Shown piece after piece: positions 55,987 through 64,000 of a DNA stretch of 64,000 nucleotides. The stretch is from contig JANRIO010000124.1 of assembly GCA_033764875.1 (NCBI GenBank), positions 1-64,000 on the forward strand. The letters run 5' to 3'. This stretch comes from AWTP1-13 sp033764875 (GTDB taxonomy: Bacteria > Pseudomonadota > Alphaproteobacteria > Rhizobiales > Hyphomicrobiaceae). Position numbers and translations under genes: made by a program. Numbering within the stretch: the stretch's first letter is position 1; each line of letters starts with the position of its first letter. The notes under the pieces are model-generated. The model did not search any database. It worked only from the letters and a program-made list of their open reading frames with translations, and had not been told where the DNA came from.

Positions 55987-56919
55987 ATGGCTGACGGAAG
56001 CAGGAGCATCGAGGCCGACGCCGCCGCGGCGGAAGCGGCCCGCGAGGCGCGCGCCGAGGCTCTCGAGAAGGCCGATCAGGAGAGGCTCAACCTCGACAAG
56101 GTGAAGGCTGCCGACGCCAGGAAGGCGCAGTCCAGGAAGCCCGCCAGACCAGAGAGATCCCGTCCCGACTGGGCGGAGTTCAAGGTCCAGTTCTGGATCA
56201 CCAACTTCAACTCGGTCGAGTTCGGCATCTACAAGCACAGCCGCAACCGGGCCAAGTCGCGCCAGTTCTCCTCCGACATGGACGTCGTGGCCGAGGTTCT
56301 CGAGGGCGGCCTGCGCACGGGCGTCCTCGCCTACCGCGAGGACCTCTGGAAGGACAACACCGGCATGGACAAGCGCCTGGTGTTCAAGCTCTTCACCGAC
56401 AGCCTCAACTGGCGCGCCACCATGGACCTGATGATCGGGCGCAGCCTGCAGCTGACCACCGGCGCGCACGGCATGCCGGTCACCTCGTTCTCGGTCAATA
56501 CCGGCGATCACGAGAACATGGTCTATCTCGAGCGCTCGGCCCACAAGTGGCCGTTCATGCCCGAGGACTTCTCGTTCTTCCTGCTCGAGGGCAACCGGCC
56601 GACCTTCTACCGCCTGCGCCAGGATTTCATCGACCTGGGCGGCGACTACACGCTCTACGACGAGCAGGGCAATGCGGTGGGCTATCTCGATGGCGCCGTG
56701 TTCACCGTCCGCGGCCGCTGGAAGGTGCGCGTGCGCAAGGAGCACGCCGATCCGCGCCTGATGATGGTGCTGAAGCTGTTCTGCGGCATGCTGATCTTCA
56801 ACCGCCCCGCCCGCCGCCATATGCGCCGCATCTACAAGGACGTGCGCGCCGGCCGGCTGATCCCCAAGATCGAGAAGCAGGAAGCCGACCTCTACATGAA
56901 CCCCCGCCGCGTGCGCTGA
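55987..56919 (+). CDS. Unrecognised cytoplasmic protein, possibly LURP-one/Tubby-like fold
   Basis: A 310-residue protein. The first ~55 residues are a highly charged Ala/Glu/Lys helix, probably a coiled coil or disordered. The rest is rich in aromatics and beta-strand patterns: FKVQFWITNFNSVEFGIYKHSRNRAKSRQFSSDMD, LVFKLFTDSLNWRATMDLM, YTLYDEQGNAVGYLDGAVFTVRGRWKVRV and a C-terminal LMMVLKLFCGMLIFNRPARRHMRRI. The DEQGNAVGYLDG-x-FTVRGRWKV part recalls LURP-one-like domains (scramblase-related), but that is a guess. No signal peptide. Confidence 0.6.
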   Translation: MADGSRSIEADAAAAEAAREARAEALEKADQERLNLDKVKAADARKAQSRKPARPERSRPDWAEFKVQFWITNFNSVEFGIYKHSRNRAKSRQFSSDMDVVAEVLEGGLRTGVLAYREDLWKDNTGMDKRLVFKLFTDSLNWRATMDLMIGRSLQLTTGAHGMPVTSFSVNTGDHENMVYLERSAHKWPFMPEDFSFFLLEGNRPTFYRLRQDFIDLGGDYTLYDEQGNAVGYLDGAVFTVRGRWKVRVRKEHADPRLMMVLKLFCGMLIFNRPARRHMRRIYKDVRAGRLIPKIEKQEADLYMNPRRVR

Positions 56920-56993
56920 GGTCGGGGGGACCGGCCCGATCGAGTTCCCATCTCCCCGTGAGCTGGGAGCGGGTTGGGGTGAGGGGCTACGTC

Positions 56994-57013
56994 TTGCTCC
57001 GGATCCGGAGCAA
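56994..57013. terminator. 20-bp perfect palindrome in a convergent gap
   Basis: TTGCTCCGGATCCGGAGCAA reads the same on both strands. It lies between the convergent genes ending at 56919 and 57023, so it may serve as a bidirectional stop or stability hairpin. No T-run follows. Confidence 0.4.
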
Positions 57014-57022
57014 CAGATTGGG

Positions 57023-57592
57023 CTATTGCGTCTCCTCGTTCCGCGCCGTGATCGCCTCGATCTCCGCGAGCGTGAAGCGCGGCGTGATGTGCTGCTGGCA
57101 GTTCCAGTCGAAGCCCGCCACCTCGATCAGGATGCCCCGCTCGACGCGGGCCCGGTATCCCGGCACGGCCAGCGCCTCGATCACGGCCGTCTGCATCGGC
57201 TGGACGATGCGCGCATGCCCCAGGATCTTGAGCCGTGCCCGCATCGGGTAGTCCATCAGGAACAGCGACACCTTGTTGTTGCCGGCGAGATTGCCCGTGC
57301 TGACGTACTGCCGGTTGCCGGCGTAGTCCGCGAAGCCGATGGTGCGCTCGTCGAGCACCTTCAGGAAGCCCGCAGGGCCGCCGCGGTGCTGCATGTAGGG
57401 CCAGCCGGTCTCGCTCACCGTCGCCATGTAGAAGCTGTTGCGGGTCGTGATGAAGGCTGCCTCGTCCGGCCCGAGCAGCCCATGCGTCTCGGGCTGGGCC
57501 TCGGCGCGCGCGTAGTGGGCCCGGCTGCCGAGCTCCTCCTGCAGGGCCTTGACGGCGGGCGTGAAGGCGATGTCGTGGTAGCGGTGGCTCAT
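57023..57592 (-). CDS. Pyridoxamine 5'-phosphate oxidase-like flavoprotein
   Basis: A 189-residue split-barrel flavin protein. It starts MSHRYHDIAFTPAVKALQEELGS and has FITTRNSFYMATVSETGWPYMQHRGGPAGFLKVLDE (FMN phosphate site), IGFADYAGNRQYVSTGNLAGNNKVSLFLMDYPMRARLKILGHARI and a C-terminal FDWNCQQHITPRFTLAEIEA, the QHI-x-PR segment that marks the pyridoxamine-oxidase-like pnpox_2 group. The substrate is unknown; F420 or heme have been proposed in relatives. It faces the 310-residue unknown protein. Confidence 0.88.
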   Translation of the reverse strand: MSHRYHDIAFTPAVKALQEELGSRAHYARAEAQPETHGLLGPDEAAFITTRNSFYMATVSETGWPYMQHRGGPAGFLKVLDERTIGFADYAGNRQYVSTGNLAGNNKVSLFLMDYPMRARLKILGHARIVQPMQTAVIEALAVPGYRARVERGILIEVAGFDWNCQQHITPRFTLAEIEAITARNEETQ

Positions 57593-57688
57593 GGCCTTGG
57601 GCCCTGCGTCTGGAGCTGCTCGGGCAGCCACTATCGCACGCACCGGGGCGCCGGCGCCAAACACGCGCGGTCACGCTTGCGCGACGGG

Positions 57689-58930
57689 TTACACCGGCAT
57701 CCCGCGCAGCAGCTTCGGCACCTCGCCGGTGAGGCCGGCGGCCTCCCGCACCAGCAGCTGCTTGACGCCCGGCATGCGGTCGACGAGGCCGAGGCCGGCG
57801 TCGCGCAGCGTGCGCAGCAGGCCCGCATCGTTGGAGAAGAGCCGGTTGAGCGCGTCGTAGGCGAACGCCGACATGACGCTGTCGGCGCGCCGCCACCGCT
57901 CGTAGCGCTCGAGCACTGGTGCCGATCCGATGTCGAGCCCGAGGCGGGCCGCGTCCGCGATCACCTCCGTCAGCGCCGCCACGTCCCTGAGGCCGAGGTT
58001 GAGCCCCTGGCCCGCGAGCGGGTGCACGCCGTGCGCCGCATCGCCCGCCAGCGCCACCCGCTGCGCGACGAGACTGCGCGCCAGATGCATCTTCAGAGGC
58101 CACGATTGCCGCGGCCCGATCGCCGCGATCTCGCCGAGCCGCGTGCCGAAGCGCATCTCCAGCTCGCGCCGGAACCCGGTTTCATCGAGCGCCAGGATGG
58201 CCCGCGCGCGCTGTGTCTCCTCCGACCAGGTGATGCAGGCGCGGTTGTCGGTCAGCGGCAGGATGGCGAACGGCCCCGCGGGCAGGAAATGCTGCACCGC
58301 CCGGCCGTTGTGCGGCTTGGCAAGACGCACGGTGGTGACGATGCCGGTCTGCCCGTAGTCCCATTGGACGGTCTTGATGCCGGCAGCGGCCCGCACCGTC
58401 GATCCGCGCCCGTCGGCCGCCACCACCAGCGGTGCCGCGAGCTGCCGGCCGTCTGCGAGCGTGAGCCGCGCGCTGCCTCCGTCGATGGCGACGGCGGTGA
58501 TGCTGGTCCTGGCTTCGAGCACGACGCCCGGTCGCCGGCGGGCGGCTGCCAGCAGGCTGTCGCGCAGCCTCTGGTCGCTGACGATGAACGTCGCGGGGCT
58601 GGTGTCCTCGAGCCGGTTGTCGTAGCCGAGCAGCCTCGGCCGGAAGGCGTCGCCGAGGCTGGAATCCGTGATCTCGATCGCCGACACCGGTTGCGCGTGA
58701 TCCGCCACCTCCTGCCACGCGCCCAGCGCCGCCATGAGCTGCCGGCTCGCGGCGGCGATGGCGTAGGCGCGCGGATCCTCGGGTCCGCCGGGCGCCGCCG
58801 GCTCCAGTCCGTCGCGGTCGAGCACGACGATCCGCGCTTGTGCCCCCAGCGCGTCGGCGAGCGCGGCGGCAAGCGCAAGGCCGGCCGCGCCTGCCCCGGC
58901 GATCAGGATGTCGGCGCTCTCTGCCTTCAT
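57689..58930 (-). CDS. UbiH/VisC-family FAD-dependent hydroxylase
   Basis: A 413-residue flavoprotein monooxygenase. The FAD Rossmann motif is ADILIAGAGAAGLALAAALAD, the middle region has VVAADGRGSTVRAAAG (the DG motif), and LAGDAAHGVHPLAGQGLNLGLRDVAALTEVI is the GD motif that binds the ribityl chain. It belongs to the enzymes hydroxylating the ubiquinone ring (UbiH, UbiF, UbiI, UbiL), but which position cannot be told. It is divergent from tesB. Confidence 0.92.
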   Translation of the reverse strand: MKAESADILIAGAGAAGLALAAALADALGAQARIVVLDRDGLEPAAPGGPEDPRAYAIAAASRQLMAALGAWQEVADHAQPVSAIEITDSSLGDAFRPRLLGYDNRLEDTSPATFIVSDQRLRDSLLAAARRRPGVVLEARTSITAVAIDGGSARLTLADGRQLAAPLVVAADGRGSTVRAAAGIKTVQWDYGQTGIVTTVRLAKPHNGRAVQHFLPAGPFAILPLTDNRACITWSEETQRARAILALDETGFRRELEMRFGTRLGEIAAIGPRQSWPLKMHLARSLVAQRVALAGDAAHGVHPLAGQGLNLGLRDVAALTEVIADAARLGLDIGSAPVLERYERWRRADSVMSAFAYDALNRLFSNDAGLLRTLRDAGLGLVDRMPGVKQLLVREAAGLTGEVPKLLRGMPV

Positions 58931-59041
58931 GGATTGGGCCTCTCCGTGGTGACCGCCTTTGGCCGGCGTCGCATGCCTTGACATGCCTGGGCTTCGCCCG
59001 TCCTCTGGGCGCGCCCAGGACCGCGCCGATCAGAGGATCCG

Positions 59042-60007
59042 ATGCCCAAGCCCTCCGAGCCTCGCAGCAAGAGCCAATCCAAGGCGAAGGTCGGCACAAC
59101 CCTGCGCTCCGACAAGGATCCGGCGGGTTCCGTCGCCTTGGACAATCTGGTCTCCATACTGGACCTGGAGCCCTTGGAGGTGAACCTGTTCCGCGGCCGC
59201 AGCCCCCAGCAGGGGTGGCAGCGGGTCTTCGGCGGCCAGGTGCTGGGACAGGCGCTCGTGGCGGCCGTCCGCACCGTCGAGCCCGAGCGAGTTGCCCACT
59301 CCTTGCATGCCTATTTCCTGCTGGGCGGCGACCCGAAGGTCCCCATCGTCTACCAGGTTGAGCGGGTCCGCGACGGTCGCAGCTTCACCACCCGCCGCGT
59401 CACCGGCATCCAGCACGGGCGGCCGATGTTCGCCATGAGCGTCTCCTTCCACGCCGCCGAGCCCGGGCTCGACTATCAGGCCGAGATGCCGAAGGTGCCG
59501 CCCCCCGAGGAGCTGCCGAGCGAGGCGGAGCTGAAGGCCAGGCTGCTCCCGCATGTGCCGGACAACATCCGCTCCTATTGGGAGCGCGAGCGGCCCATCG
59601 AGATGCGGCCCATCGACCTGTCCCGCTACGTTTCGCGCGAGAAACGCCAGCCCGAGCAGTACGTCTGGATGCGCGCCAGCGGCCGGCTTCCCGACGCCCT
59701 GCCCTTGCACCAGTGCGTGCTTGCCTATGCGTCGGACTTCTCGCTCCTCGACACGGCCCTGATCGCCCACGGCAAGCTGATGTTCGATAAGGATATTCAG
59801 CTTGCGAGCCTGGATCACGCGCTGTGGTTCCACCGCCCCTTCCGCTCGGACGAGTGGCTTCTCTACGCCCAGGACAGCCCCTCGAGCCACGGCGCCCGGG
59901 GCTTCTGCCGGGGCAGCATTTTCACCCGCGACGGCGTGCTCGTGGCCTCGGTTTGCCAGGAGGGCTTGATGCGCGAAATGCGGGCAGAGAAACAGCCCAA
60001 AAAATAG
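59042..60007 (+). CDS. tesB: Acyl-CoA thioesterase II (TesB)
   Basis: A 321-residue double hot-dog thioesterase. NLVSILDLEPLEVNLFRGRSPQQGWQRVFGGQVLGQALVAA is the typical start; ILGGDPKVPIVY-like and VTGIQHGRPMFAMSVSFHAAE follow; the second half contains LHQCVLAYASDFSLLDTALIAHGK and SLDHALWFHRPFRSDEWLLYAQDSPSSHGARGFCRGSIF with the catalytic Asp and Thr/Ser-Gln region. It releases CoA from long and branched acyl-CoAs. A ~40-residue N-terminal extension is Lys/Ser-rich. Confidence 0.94.
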   Translation: MPKPSEPRSKSQSKAKVGTTLRSDKDPAGSVALDNLVSILDLEPLEVNLFRGRSPQQGWQRVFGGQVLGQALVAAVRTVEPERVAHSLHAYFLLGGDPKVPIVYQVERVRDGRSFTTRRVTGIQHGRPMFAMSVSFHAAEPGLDYQAEMPKVPPPEELPSEAELKARLLPHVPDNIRSYWERERPIEMRPIDLSRYVSREKRQPEQYVWMRASGRLPDALPLHQCVLAYASDFSLLDTALIAHGKLMFDKDIQLASLDHALWFHRPFRSDEWLLYAQDSPSSHGARGFCRGSIFTRDGVLVASVCQEGLMREMRAEKQPKK

Positions 60008-60115
60008 GCAAAACCTAAAATTTGCTTAACTTTCGGGCGATGGTCGAGTCGGCCATTGTGCCGGCTGGGTGTGGATAAAAAGCTGATTCAGAGGATTATC
60101 GGCCTCCGCTGCGAC

Positions 60116-60131
60116 TGGCATGCATTTTGAT
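60116..60131 (+). promoter_or_regulatory. Weak sigma-54-type promoter upstream of glnK
   Basis: TGGCATGCATTTTGAT has the -24 GG and a -12 TTG at the right spacing, 135 bp before glnK; the usual GC at -12 is GA. glnK-amtB operons are generally NtrC/sigma-54 controlled, which supports it. Confidence 0.4.
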
Positions 60132-60265
60132 AATCAGGTCCCTGGCGCCGCCCGGGTGGGCGGTGGAAACGGCTCGTCCGAGCTTCGAGCGCCTCGTCCG
60201 CCAAGCGACTCCGCTAAGCGACATAGGCACCGCGGCCCGGCAGCTCAAGAGTTGAGGGGACTAAA

Positions 60266-60604
60266 ATGAAGCTCGTGACGGCCATCATTAAGCCGTTCAA
60301 GCTCGAGGACGTGCGTTCAGCACTCATGGACCTCGGGCTGCAGGGCCTCACCGTGACCGAGGTGAAGGGCTACGGCAGACAGAAGGGGCACACGGAGATT
60401 TACCGCGGGGCCGAGTATGCGGTGAACTTCCTGCCCAAGATCAAGGTCGAGGTCGTTGTACCTTCGAGTGCGGCAGACAAAGTGGTTGAAGCCATCGTTC
60501 GCACGGCCCGCACCGGCCAGATCGGCGACGGCAAGATCTTCGTCACACCCGTCGAGCACGCAGTCCGCGTGCGTACGGGCGAGACGGACGACAGCGCAAT
60601 CTGA
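60266..60604 (+). CDS. glnK: Nitrogen regulatory protein PII (GlnK)
   Basis: A 112-residue PII protein: MKLVTAIIKPFKLEDVRSAL, the T-loop KGHTEIYRGAEYAVNFLPK with Tyr51 available for uridylylation by GlnD, the B-loop TGQIGDGKIFV and C-loop VRVRTGE. It senses ATP/ADP and 2-oxoglutarate and blocks AmtB when nitrogen is plentiful. A GAGGGG ribosome site precedes the ATG. It is directly upstream of amtB and likely cotranscribed. Confidence 0.97.
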   Translation: MKLVTAIIKPFKLEDVRSALMDLGLQGLTVTEVKGYGRQKGHTEIYRGAEYAVNFLPKIKVEVVVPSSAADKVVEAIVRTARTGQIGDGKIFVTPVEHAVRVRTGETDDSAI

Positions 60605-60657
60605 GCCATCAAATCCAACAACCAGACTCTCGCCGCATGTACCCCGGAGGCATCTTC

Positions 60658-62118
60658 ATGACAGAACGTACCCCGCGCCGTCTTGCCGTTATGGCAGTCG
60701 CGGCGCTTCTCACCTGCGTCGCGAGCGCTGCCGCGCTCGCCGCCGACGCGCCCACCCCCAACAAGGGCGATACGGCTTGGATGCTGACCGCATCCGCACT
60801 GGTTCTCGTGATGACGGTCCCCGGGCTCGCACTGTTCTACGGCGGCCTCGTCCGCACCAAGAACATGCTCTCCATGCTGATGCAGGTGTTCTACACGCTC
60901 TGCGTCGTATGCATCCTCTGGGTGCTCTTCGGCTACAGCCTCGCCTTCACCGAGGGCGGCGCCTTCAACGCCTACGTCGGCGGCCTGTCCAAGGCCTTCC
61001 TGGCCGGTGTGACGGCGGATTCGACCGTCGAGACCTTCACCGACGGCGTCGTCATCCCCGAGCTCGCCTACATCGCCTTCCAGATGACGTTCGCGGCCAT
61101 CACTCCGGCCCTGATCGTCGGCGCGCTCGCCGAGCGCATGAAGTTCAGCGCCATCGCGCTGTTCATCCCGCTCTGGGCGACCCTCGTCTACTTCCCCATC
61201 GCCCATATGGTCTGGTACTGGGCCGGCCCGGGCGCCACCATCGCTGCTGCCAAGGCGCTGGCTGCCGCCGCCGCTGACGCCAAGGCTGCCGCGCAGATCG
61301 AGGTCGACAAGGTCGCGGCCAACGCCGGCCTGATCTTCCAGTGGGGCGCCATCGACTTCGCCGGTGGCACCGTGGTCCACATCAACGCCGGCATCGCGGG
61401 TCTCGTCGGCTGCCTCGTGCTCGGCAAGCGCGTCGGCTACGGCCGCGAGGCGATGCCTCCCCACTCGCTCACCATGTGCCTCATCGGCGCTGGCCTGCTG
61501 TGGTTCGGCTGGTTCGGCTTCAACGCCGGCTCGGCGCTCGAGGCGGGCGGCACCGCGGCCCTGGCCATGGTCAACACCTTCGTCGCGACGGCGGCGGCAG
61601 CGCTCGCCTGGCTGTTCGTCGAGTTCCTGCTGAAGGGCAAGCCGAGCTTGCTGGGCGGCGCCTCCGGCGCGGTTGCCGGTCTCGTCGCGGTCACGCCTGC
61701 AGCGGGCTTTGCCGGCCCCATGGGTGCGGTGGTGCTTGGCCTCGTGGCGGGCGTCGTCTGCCTGATCTTCGTCGACAAGATCAAGAACGCGTTCGGCTAC
61801 GACGATGCGCTCGACGTCTTCGGCGTCCACTGCATCGGCGGCATCACCGGCGCCATCGGCACCGCGATCGTGGCGGCGCCGGCGTTCGGTGGCACCGGCA
61901 TCTTCGACTACGCCGCGGGCAAGGTCGGCGACTACAACATGACCGCGCAGCTCGTGAACCAGGCCTACGCCGTGGGTCTGACGCTGCTCTGGTCTGGCGT
62001 GGTCACGCTGGTGTTGCTGATCCTCGTCAAGCTGATCGTCGGCCTGCGTCCGGGCATCGATCAGGAGCGCGAGGGTCTCGATCTCGTCGACCACGGCGAG
62101 CGCGCCTACAACTACTGA
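60658..62118 (+). CDS. amtB: Ammonium transporter AmtB
   Basis: A 486-residue transporter with a cleavable signal sequence (RRLAVMAVAALLTCVASAAALAA) and eleven helices. Motifs: LALFYGGLVRTKN, DFAGGTVVHINAGIAGLVG (first pore His) and FGVHCIGGITGAIG (second pore His). An insertion in the TM5/TM6 region (KALAAAAADAKAAAQIEVDK) makes one loop longer and Ala-rich. The ATG at 60658 is preferred because GGAGG lies 8 bases upstream. It imports ammonium and is gated by GlnK. A strong terminator follows. Confidence 0.96.
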   Translation: MTERTPRRLAVMAVAALLTCVASAAALAADAPTPNKGDTAWMLTASALVLVMTVPGLALFYGGLVRTKNMLSMLMQVFYTLCVVCILWVLFGYSLAFTEGGAFNAYVGGLSKAFLAGVTADSTVETFTDGVVIPELAYIAFQMTFAAITPALIVGALAERMKFSAIALFIPLWATLVYFPIAHMVWYWAGPGATIAAAKALAAAAADAKAAAQIEVDKVAANAGLIFQWGAIDFAGGTVVHINAGIAGLVGCLVLGKRVGYGREAMPPHSLTMCLIGAGLLWFGWFGFNAGSALEAGGTAALAMVNTFVATAAAALAWLFVEFLLKGKPSLLGGASGAVAGLVAVTPAAGFAGPMGAVVLGLVAGVVCLIFVDKIKNAFGYDDALDVFGVHCIGGITGAIGTAIVAAPAFGGTGIFDYAAGKVGDYNMTAQLVNQAYAVGLTLLWSGVVTLVLLILVKLIVGLRPGIDQEREGLDLVDHGERAYNY

Positions 62119-62197
62119 TCCGGTTCTGCCTGCGGCGGGCCTGCGCTCCATCGGGTCCGCCGCAAACTGAGCGCACCATCCCCGGTTGTGCTCCTGA

Positions 62198-62230
62198 CGC
62201 CCGAGGCGCAAGCTTCGGGCGCCTTTTTTT
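62198..62230 (+). terminator. Intrinsic terminator after glnK-amtB
   Basis: CGCCCGA-G-GC, loop GCAA, GC-T-TCGGGCG form a 10-bp stem (one G-U) at 62198-62221, followed by seven T at 62224-62230. Confidence 0.88.
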
Positions 62231-62262
62231 GCCCCGCGCCCGTCCCGAGGTGATCGCCGCGC

Positions 62263-62775
62263 TCAGCGGCCGATGCGCACCCGCGTGCCCGGGCGCATCA
62301 GGCGGGCCGCCTTGATCAGGTCCCGCAGGCCGAGTGCGACGCACCCCTCCGTCGGCGACAGATCCGGTCGCGCCACGTGCATGAAGATGGCGCTGCCCCG
62401 CCCCCTGGCGCGCGGCATATCGTTGTAGCCGAGCACCAGCACGAGATCGTAGAGGCCGTCGCTCCGCCACAGGCGCTCGGCGCTCGCCGGATAGGGATGC
62501 CGCACGGGTCTGTTGTAGTTGCCGTCCGCCGGTGCGTCGCACCAGCCGTCGCGCGGCTGCAATGGCCGCACGGCCAGGCCCAGCGGCGGCCGCCGGATGC
62601 GGTCGGCGCGATAGTACGCGCACCGCACGGGCCAGCTGCCGCGCGGGCTCGCGCCGTCCCCTTCCCGCTTGCGCGCGGCGATGCCGCCGCGGCCGATCGC
62701 GCACGGCAGCCTCAGATTGCCGATTGCGACCACCCCCCGCCGCGCCGCGCCGGAGACCGCGTGCACGCGCGCCAT
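62263..62775 (-). CDS. L,D-transpeptidase (YkuD) family protein
   Basis: About 170 residues. The C-terminal motif IFMHVARPDLSPTEGCVALGLRDL is the YkuD active site, with His and the SPTEGC catalytic Cys; upstream is GDGASPRGSWPVRCAYYRADR, the typical substrate-side strand. No signal peptide is evident from either the ATG at 62775 or the GTG at 62802, unlike secreted L,D-transpeptidases, so it may be a cytoplasmic or non-classical member. It could crosslink peptidoglycan if exported. Confidence 0.82.
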   Translation of the reverse strand: MARVHAVSGAARRGVVAIGNLRLPCAIGRGGIAARKREGDGASPRGSWPVRCAYYRADRIRRPPLGLAVRPLQPRDGWCDAPADGNYNRPVRHPYPASAERLWRSDGLYDLVLVLGYNDMPRARGRGSAIFMHVARPDLSPTEGCVALGLRDLIKAARLMRPGTRVRIGR

Positions 62776-62963
62776 CGGCCGTTTCACTCCGCGGTCCGTC
62801 ACGTGAGCTGACCTCGAGGCCGTCCGTCAGTGCCCGTTCGCAACAAATTGATTACGCGGCTCCAACACTTGCGTCTTGGATGCAGCGTACGCAAGGTGAT
62901 TCCCTCAGGGTCGGACCTGCACTACACTGTGCGTCAAGCCAACACGTGAGCTGGAGCTGCTGC

Positions 62964-63650
62964 ATGACAACGGCGCGCAAGATTCTCATCGTCGACGACG
63001 ACGAGGACCTGCGTGAGTCCCTCAAGGACCAGTTGGCGCTGCATGACGAGTTCGAGGTGGTGGCCGCCGGCACTGCCTCCAAGGGCATCGACGTCGCCAA
63101 GACCGAGCATCTCGATCTGGTTCTGCTCGACGTGGGGCTCCCCGACATGGATGGCCGCGAGGCCTGCAAGCTGTTGCGCAAGACCGGTTTCAAGAGCCCG
63201 ATCGTCATGCTCACCGGCAACGACAGCGACGCCGACATGATCCTCGGGCTCGACTCGGGCGCCAACGACTACGTCACCAAGCCGTTCAAGTTCGCCGTCC
63301 TCCTGGCGCGGATTCGCGCCCAGCTGCGCCAGCACGAGCAGAGTGAGGACGCGGTGTTCACCATCGGGCCCTACTCCTTCAAGCCGGCGTCGAAGATCCT
63401 TGTCGACGAGAAGGGCGGCAAGATCCGCCTCACCGAGAAGGAGACGTCGATCCTCAAGTATCTCTACCGTGCCGGCGAGAAGGTAGTGACGCGCGACGTG
63501 CTGCTGCAGGAGGTGTGGGGCTACAATTCCGGCGTCACCACGCACACCCTCGAGACCCACATCTATCGCCTGCGCCAGAAGATCGAGAAGGATCCGTCCA
63601 ACGCCGAGCTGCTGGTGACCGAGACCGGCGGCTACAAGCTCGTTCCCTGA
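62964..63650 (+). CDS. cenR: OmpR-family response regulator, CenR-like
   Basis: A 228-residue regulator. The receiver domain has ILIVDDDEDLRESL, phosphorylatable Asp in LVLLDVGLPDMDG, VMLTGND and the YVTKPF Lys; the winged-helix output has RLTEKETSILKYLYRAGEKVVTRDVLLQEVWGYNSGVTTHTLETHIYRLRQKIEKDP. The whole closely resembles my recollection of Caulobacter CenR, an essential envelope regulator. The symbol rests on that similarity and should be verified. No histidine kinase is adjacent. A terminator follows. Confidence 0.85.
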   Translation: MTTARKILIVDDDEDLRESLKDQLALHDEFEVVAAGTASKGIDVAKTEHLDLVLLDVGLPDMDGREACKLLRKTGFKSPIVMLTGNDSDADMILGLDSGANDYVTKPFKFAVLLARIRAQLRQHEQSEDAVFTIGPYSFKPASKILVDEKGGKIRLTEKETSILKYLYRAGEKVVTRDVLLQEVWGYNSGVTTHTLETHIYRLRQKIEKDPSNAELLVTETGGYKLVP

Positions 63651-63654
63651 TGCC

Positions 63655-63685
63655 GCGGCGGCGGCGCCTGCCGCCGCAGTTTTTT
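63655..63685 (+). terminator. Intrinsic terminator after the cenR-like gene
   Basis: GCGGCGGC (63655-63662) pairs with GCCGCCGC (63670-63677), a 7-base loop, then AG and TTTTTT. Confidence 0.82.
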
Positions 63686-63862
63686 GCAGAGCTTATCCCA
63701 ATCGGTGCACGCAATTCGTCAATGGCGTTTTCCGTTTGCGTGGAGCAGCTTGCCTTCCCTCGCGCGGGATTGCCGAAGGTTGCGCCCGCCCCGCACTGGA
63801 CCCCTCCGGCCGAATCGACCGAGGCTTCCCGCATCAGATGTAGCTTTCAGCGGGTGCTCGCC

Positions 63863-64000
63863 ATGTCCGTCGACCGTATCACCACGCCACTCCAGCGCGT
63901 GGCCCTGTTTGCCAGTCTCAAGCCTCACCAGCTCGAGGAGATCGCGCTGCGCGCCGAGAAGCTCCGCTTCCGCGCGGGCGACGTCATCTCCCACCGCGGC
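63863..64000 (+). CDS. N-terminal end of a cyclic-nucleotide-binding (Crp/Fnr-type) protein, cut by the window
   Basis: The first 46 codons are present. ITTPLQRVALFASLKPHQLEEIALRAEKLRFRAGDVISHRG is the start of a cyclic-nucleotide-binding beta-roll (LF-x-L-x-x-QL-x-x-I, then F-x-x-GDVI). The rest lies beyond base 64000, so it is unknown whether it ends in a helix-turn-helix or another output. It is not clearly operonic with cenR because of the terminator between them. Confidence 0.75.
   Translation, partial: MSVDRITTPLQRVALFASLKPHQLEEIALRAEKLRFRAGDVISHRG

Overview
The window is one GC-rich (roughly two-thirds G+C by eye) chromosomal segment of an alphaproteobacterium, most likely of the order Hyphomicrobiales. 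The main reason is the gene set that brackets the alphaproteobacterial replication origin: dnaQ-coaE-aroE-maf-ppsR on one side, hemE-hemJ-rho on the other, followed by mnmE, parS sites, parAB-rsmG-mnmG, holA-lptE-leuS. CcrM-type GANTC sites and a CenR-like response regulator fit the same class. No species can be named from the sequence alone.

Layout. 1-1307 is the end of a mobile island: a frameshifted Rhs-type polymorphic toxin tail with a coupled small putative immunity gene, a decayed orphan Rhs core, and a 45-bp 3' piece of tRNA-Pro(UGG) that looks like the distal attachment-site copy. 1308-5783 holds an exported protein, a paired SMR-like membrane protein operon, a BioF2/FemAB-like GNAT and a GT4 glycosyltransferase, possibly an envelope-glycan set. 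5784-13059 carries a GNAT, a Bax-inhibitor-1 protein, the ybbP-ybbA/tesA divergon, thpR, a pterin dehydratase and an exported protein. 13291-17280 is a TAXI-type TRAP transporter with an SDR. 17478-22440 has a SPOUT methylase and two tandem chemoreceptors.

22644-34037 is the origin-proximal block: smr-mltA-Tim44 and fxsA-secB diverge, then a minus-strand operon dnaQ/coaE-aroE-maf-ppsR, a 422-bp gene-free candidate oriC (30435-30856), then hemE, hemJ and rho with a clear terminator. 34163-39263 adds a GNAT, a PAS-GGDEF-EAL protein and a DUF255 thioredoxin-like protein. 39403-53601 is the tRNA-modification and segregation region: mnmE, a triple GANTC cluster, a perfect parS, adenosine kinase, coaA-hisE, two small exported proteins, parB-parA-rsmG (with a second parS inside rsmG), mnmG, holA, lptE and leuS. 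Relative to the usual alphaproteobacterial order, the mnmG-to-parB block appears inverted.

53602-55171 is a probable insertion between leuS and yggS: about 300 bp packed with CGACA/TGTCG repeats followed by a class II Fic protein whose stop overlaps the yggS start. The right end has an unrecognised conserved-looking protein, a PNPOx-like flavoprotein, a UbiH-type hydroxylase, TesB, the glnK-amtB nitrogen operon, an L,D-transpeptidase, a CenR-like regulator and the start of a cyclic-nucleotide-binding protein.

Most genes belong to known families. The parts least explained are the repeat array before fic, the island end, the SMR/GNAT/GT cluster and the tandem GANTC triplet.
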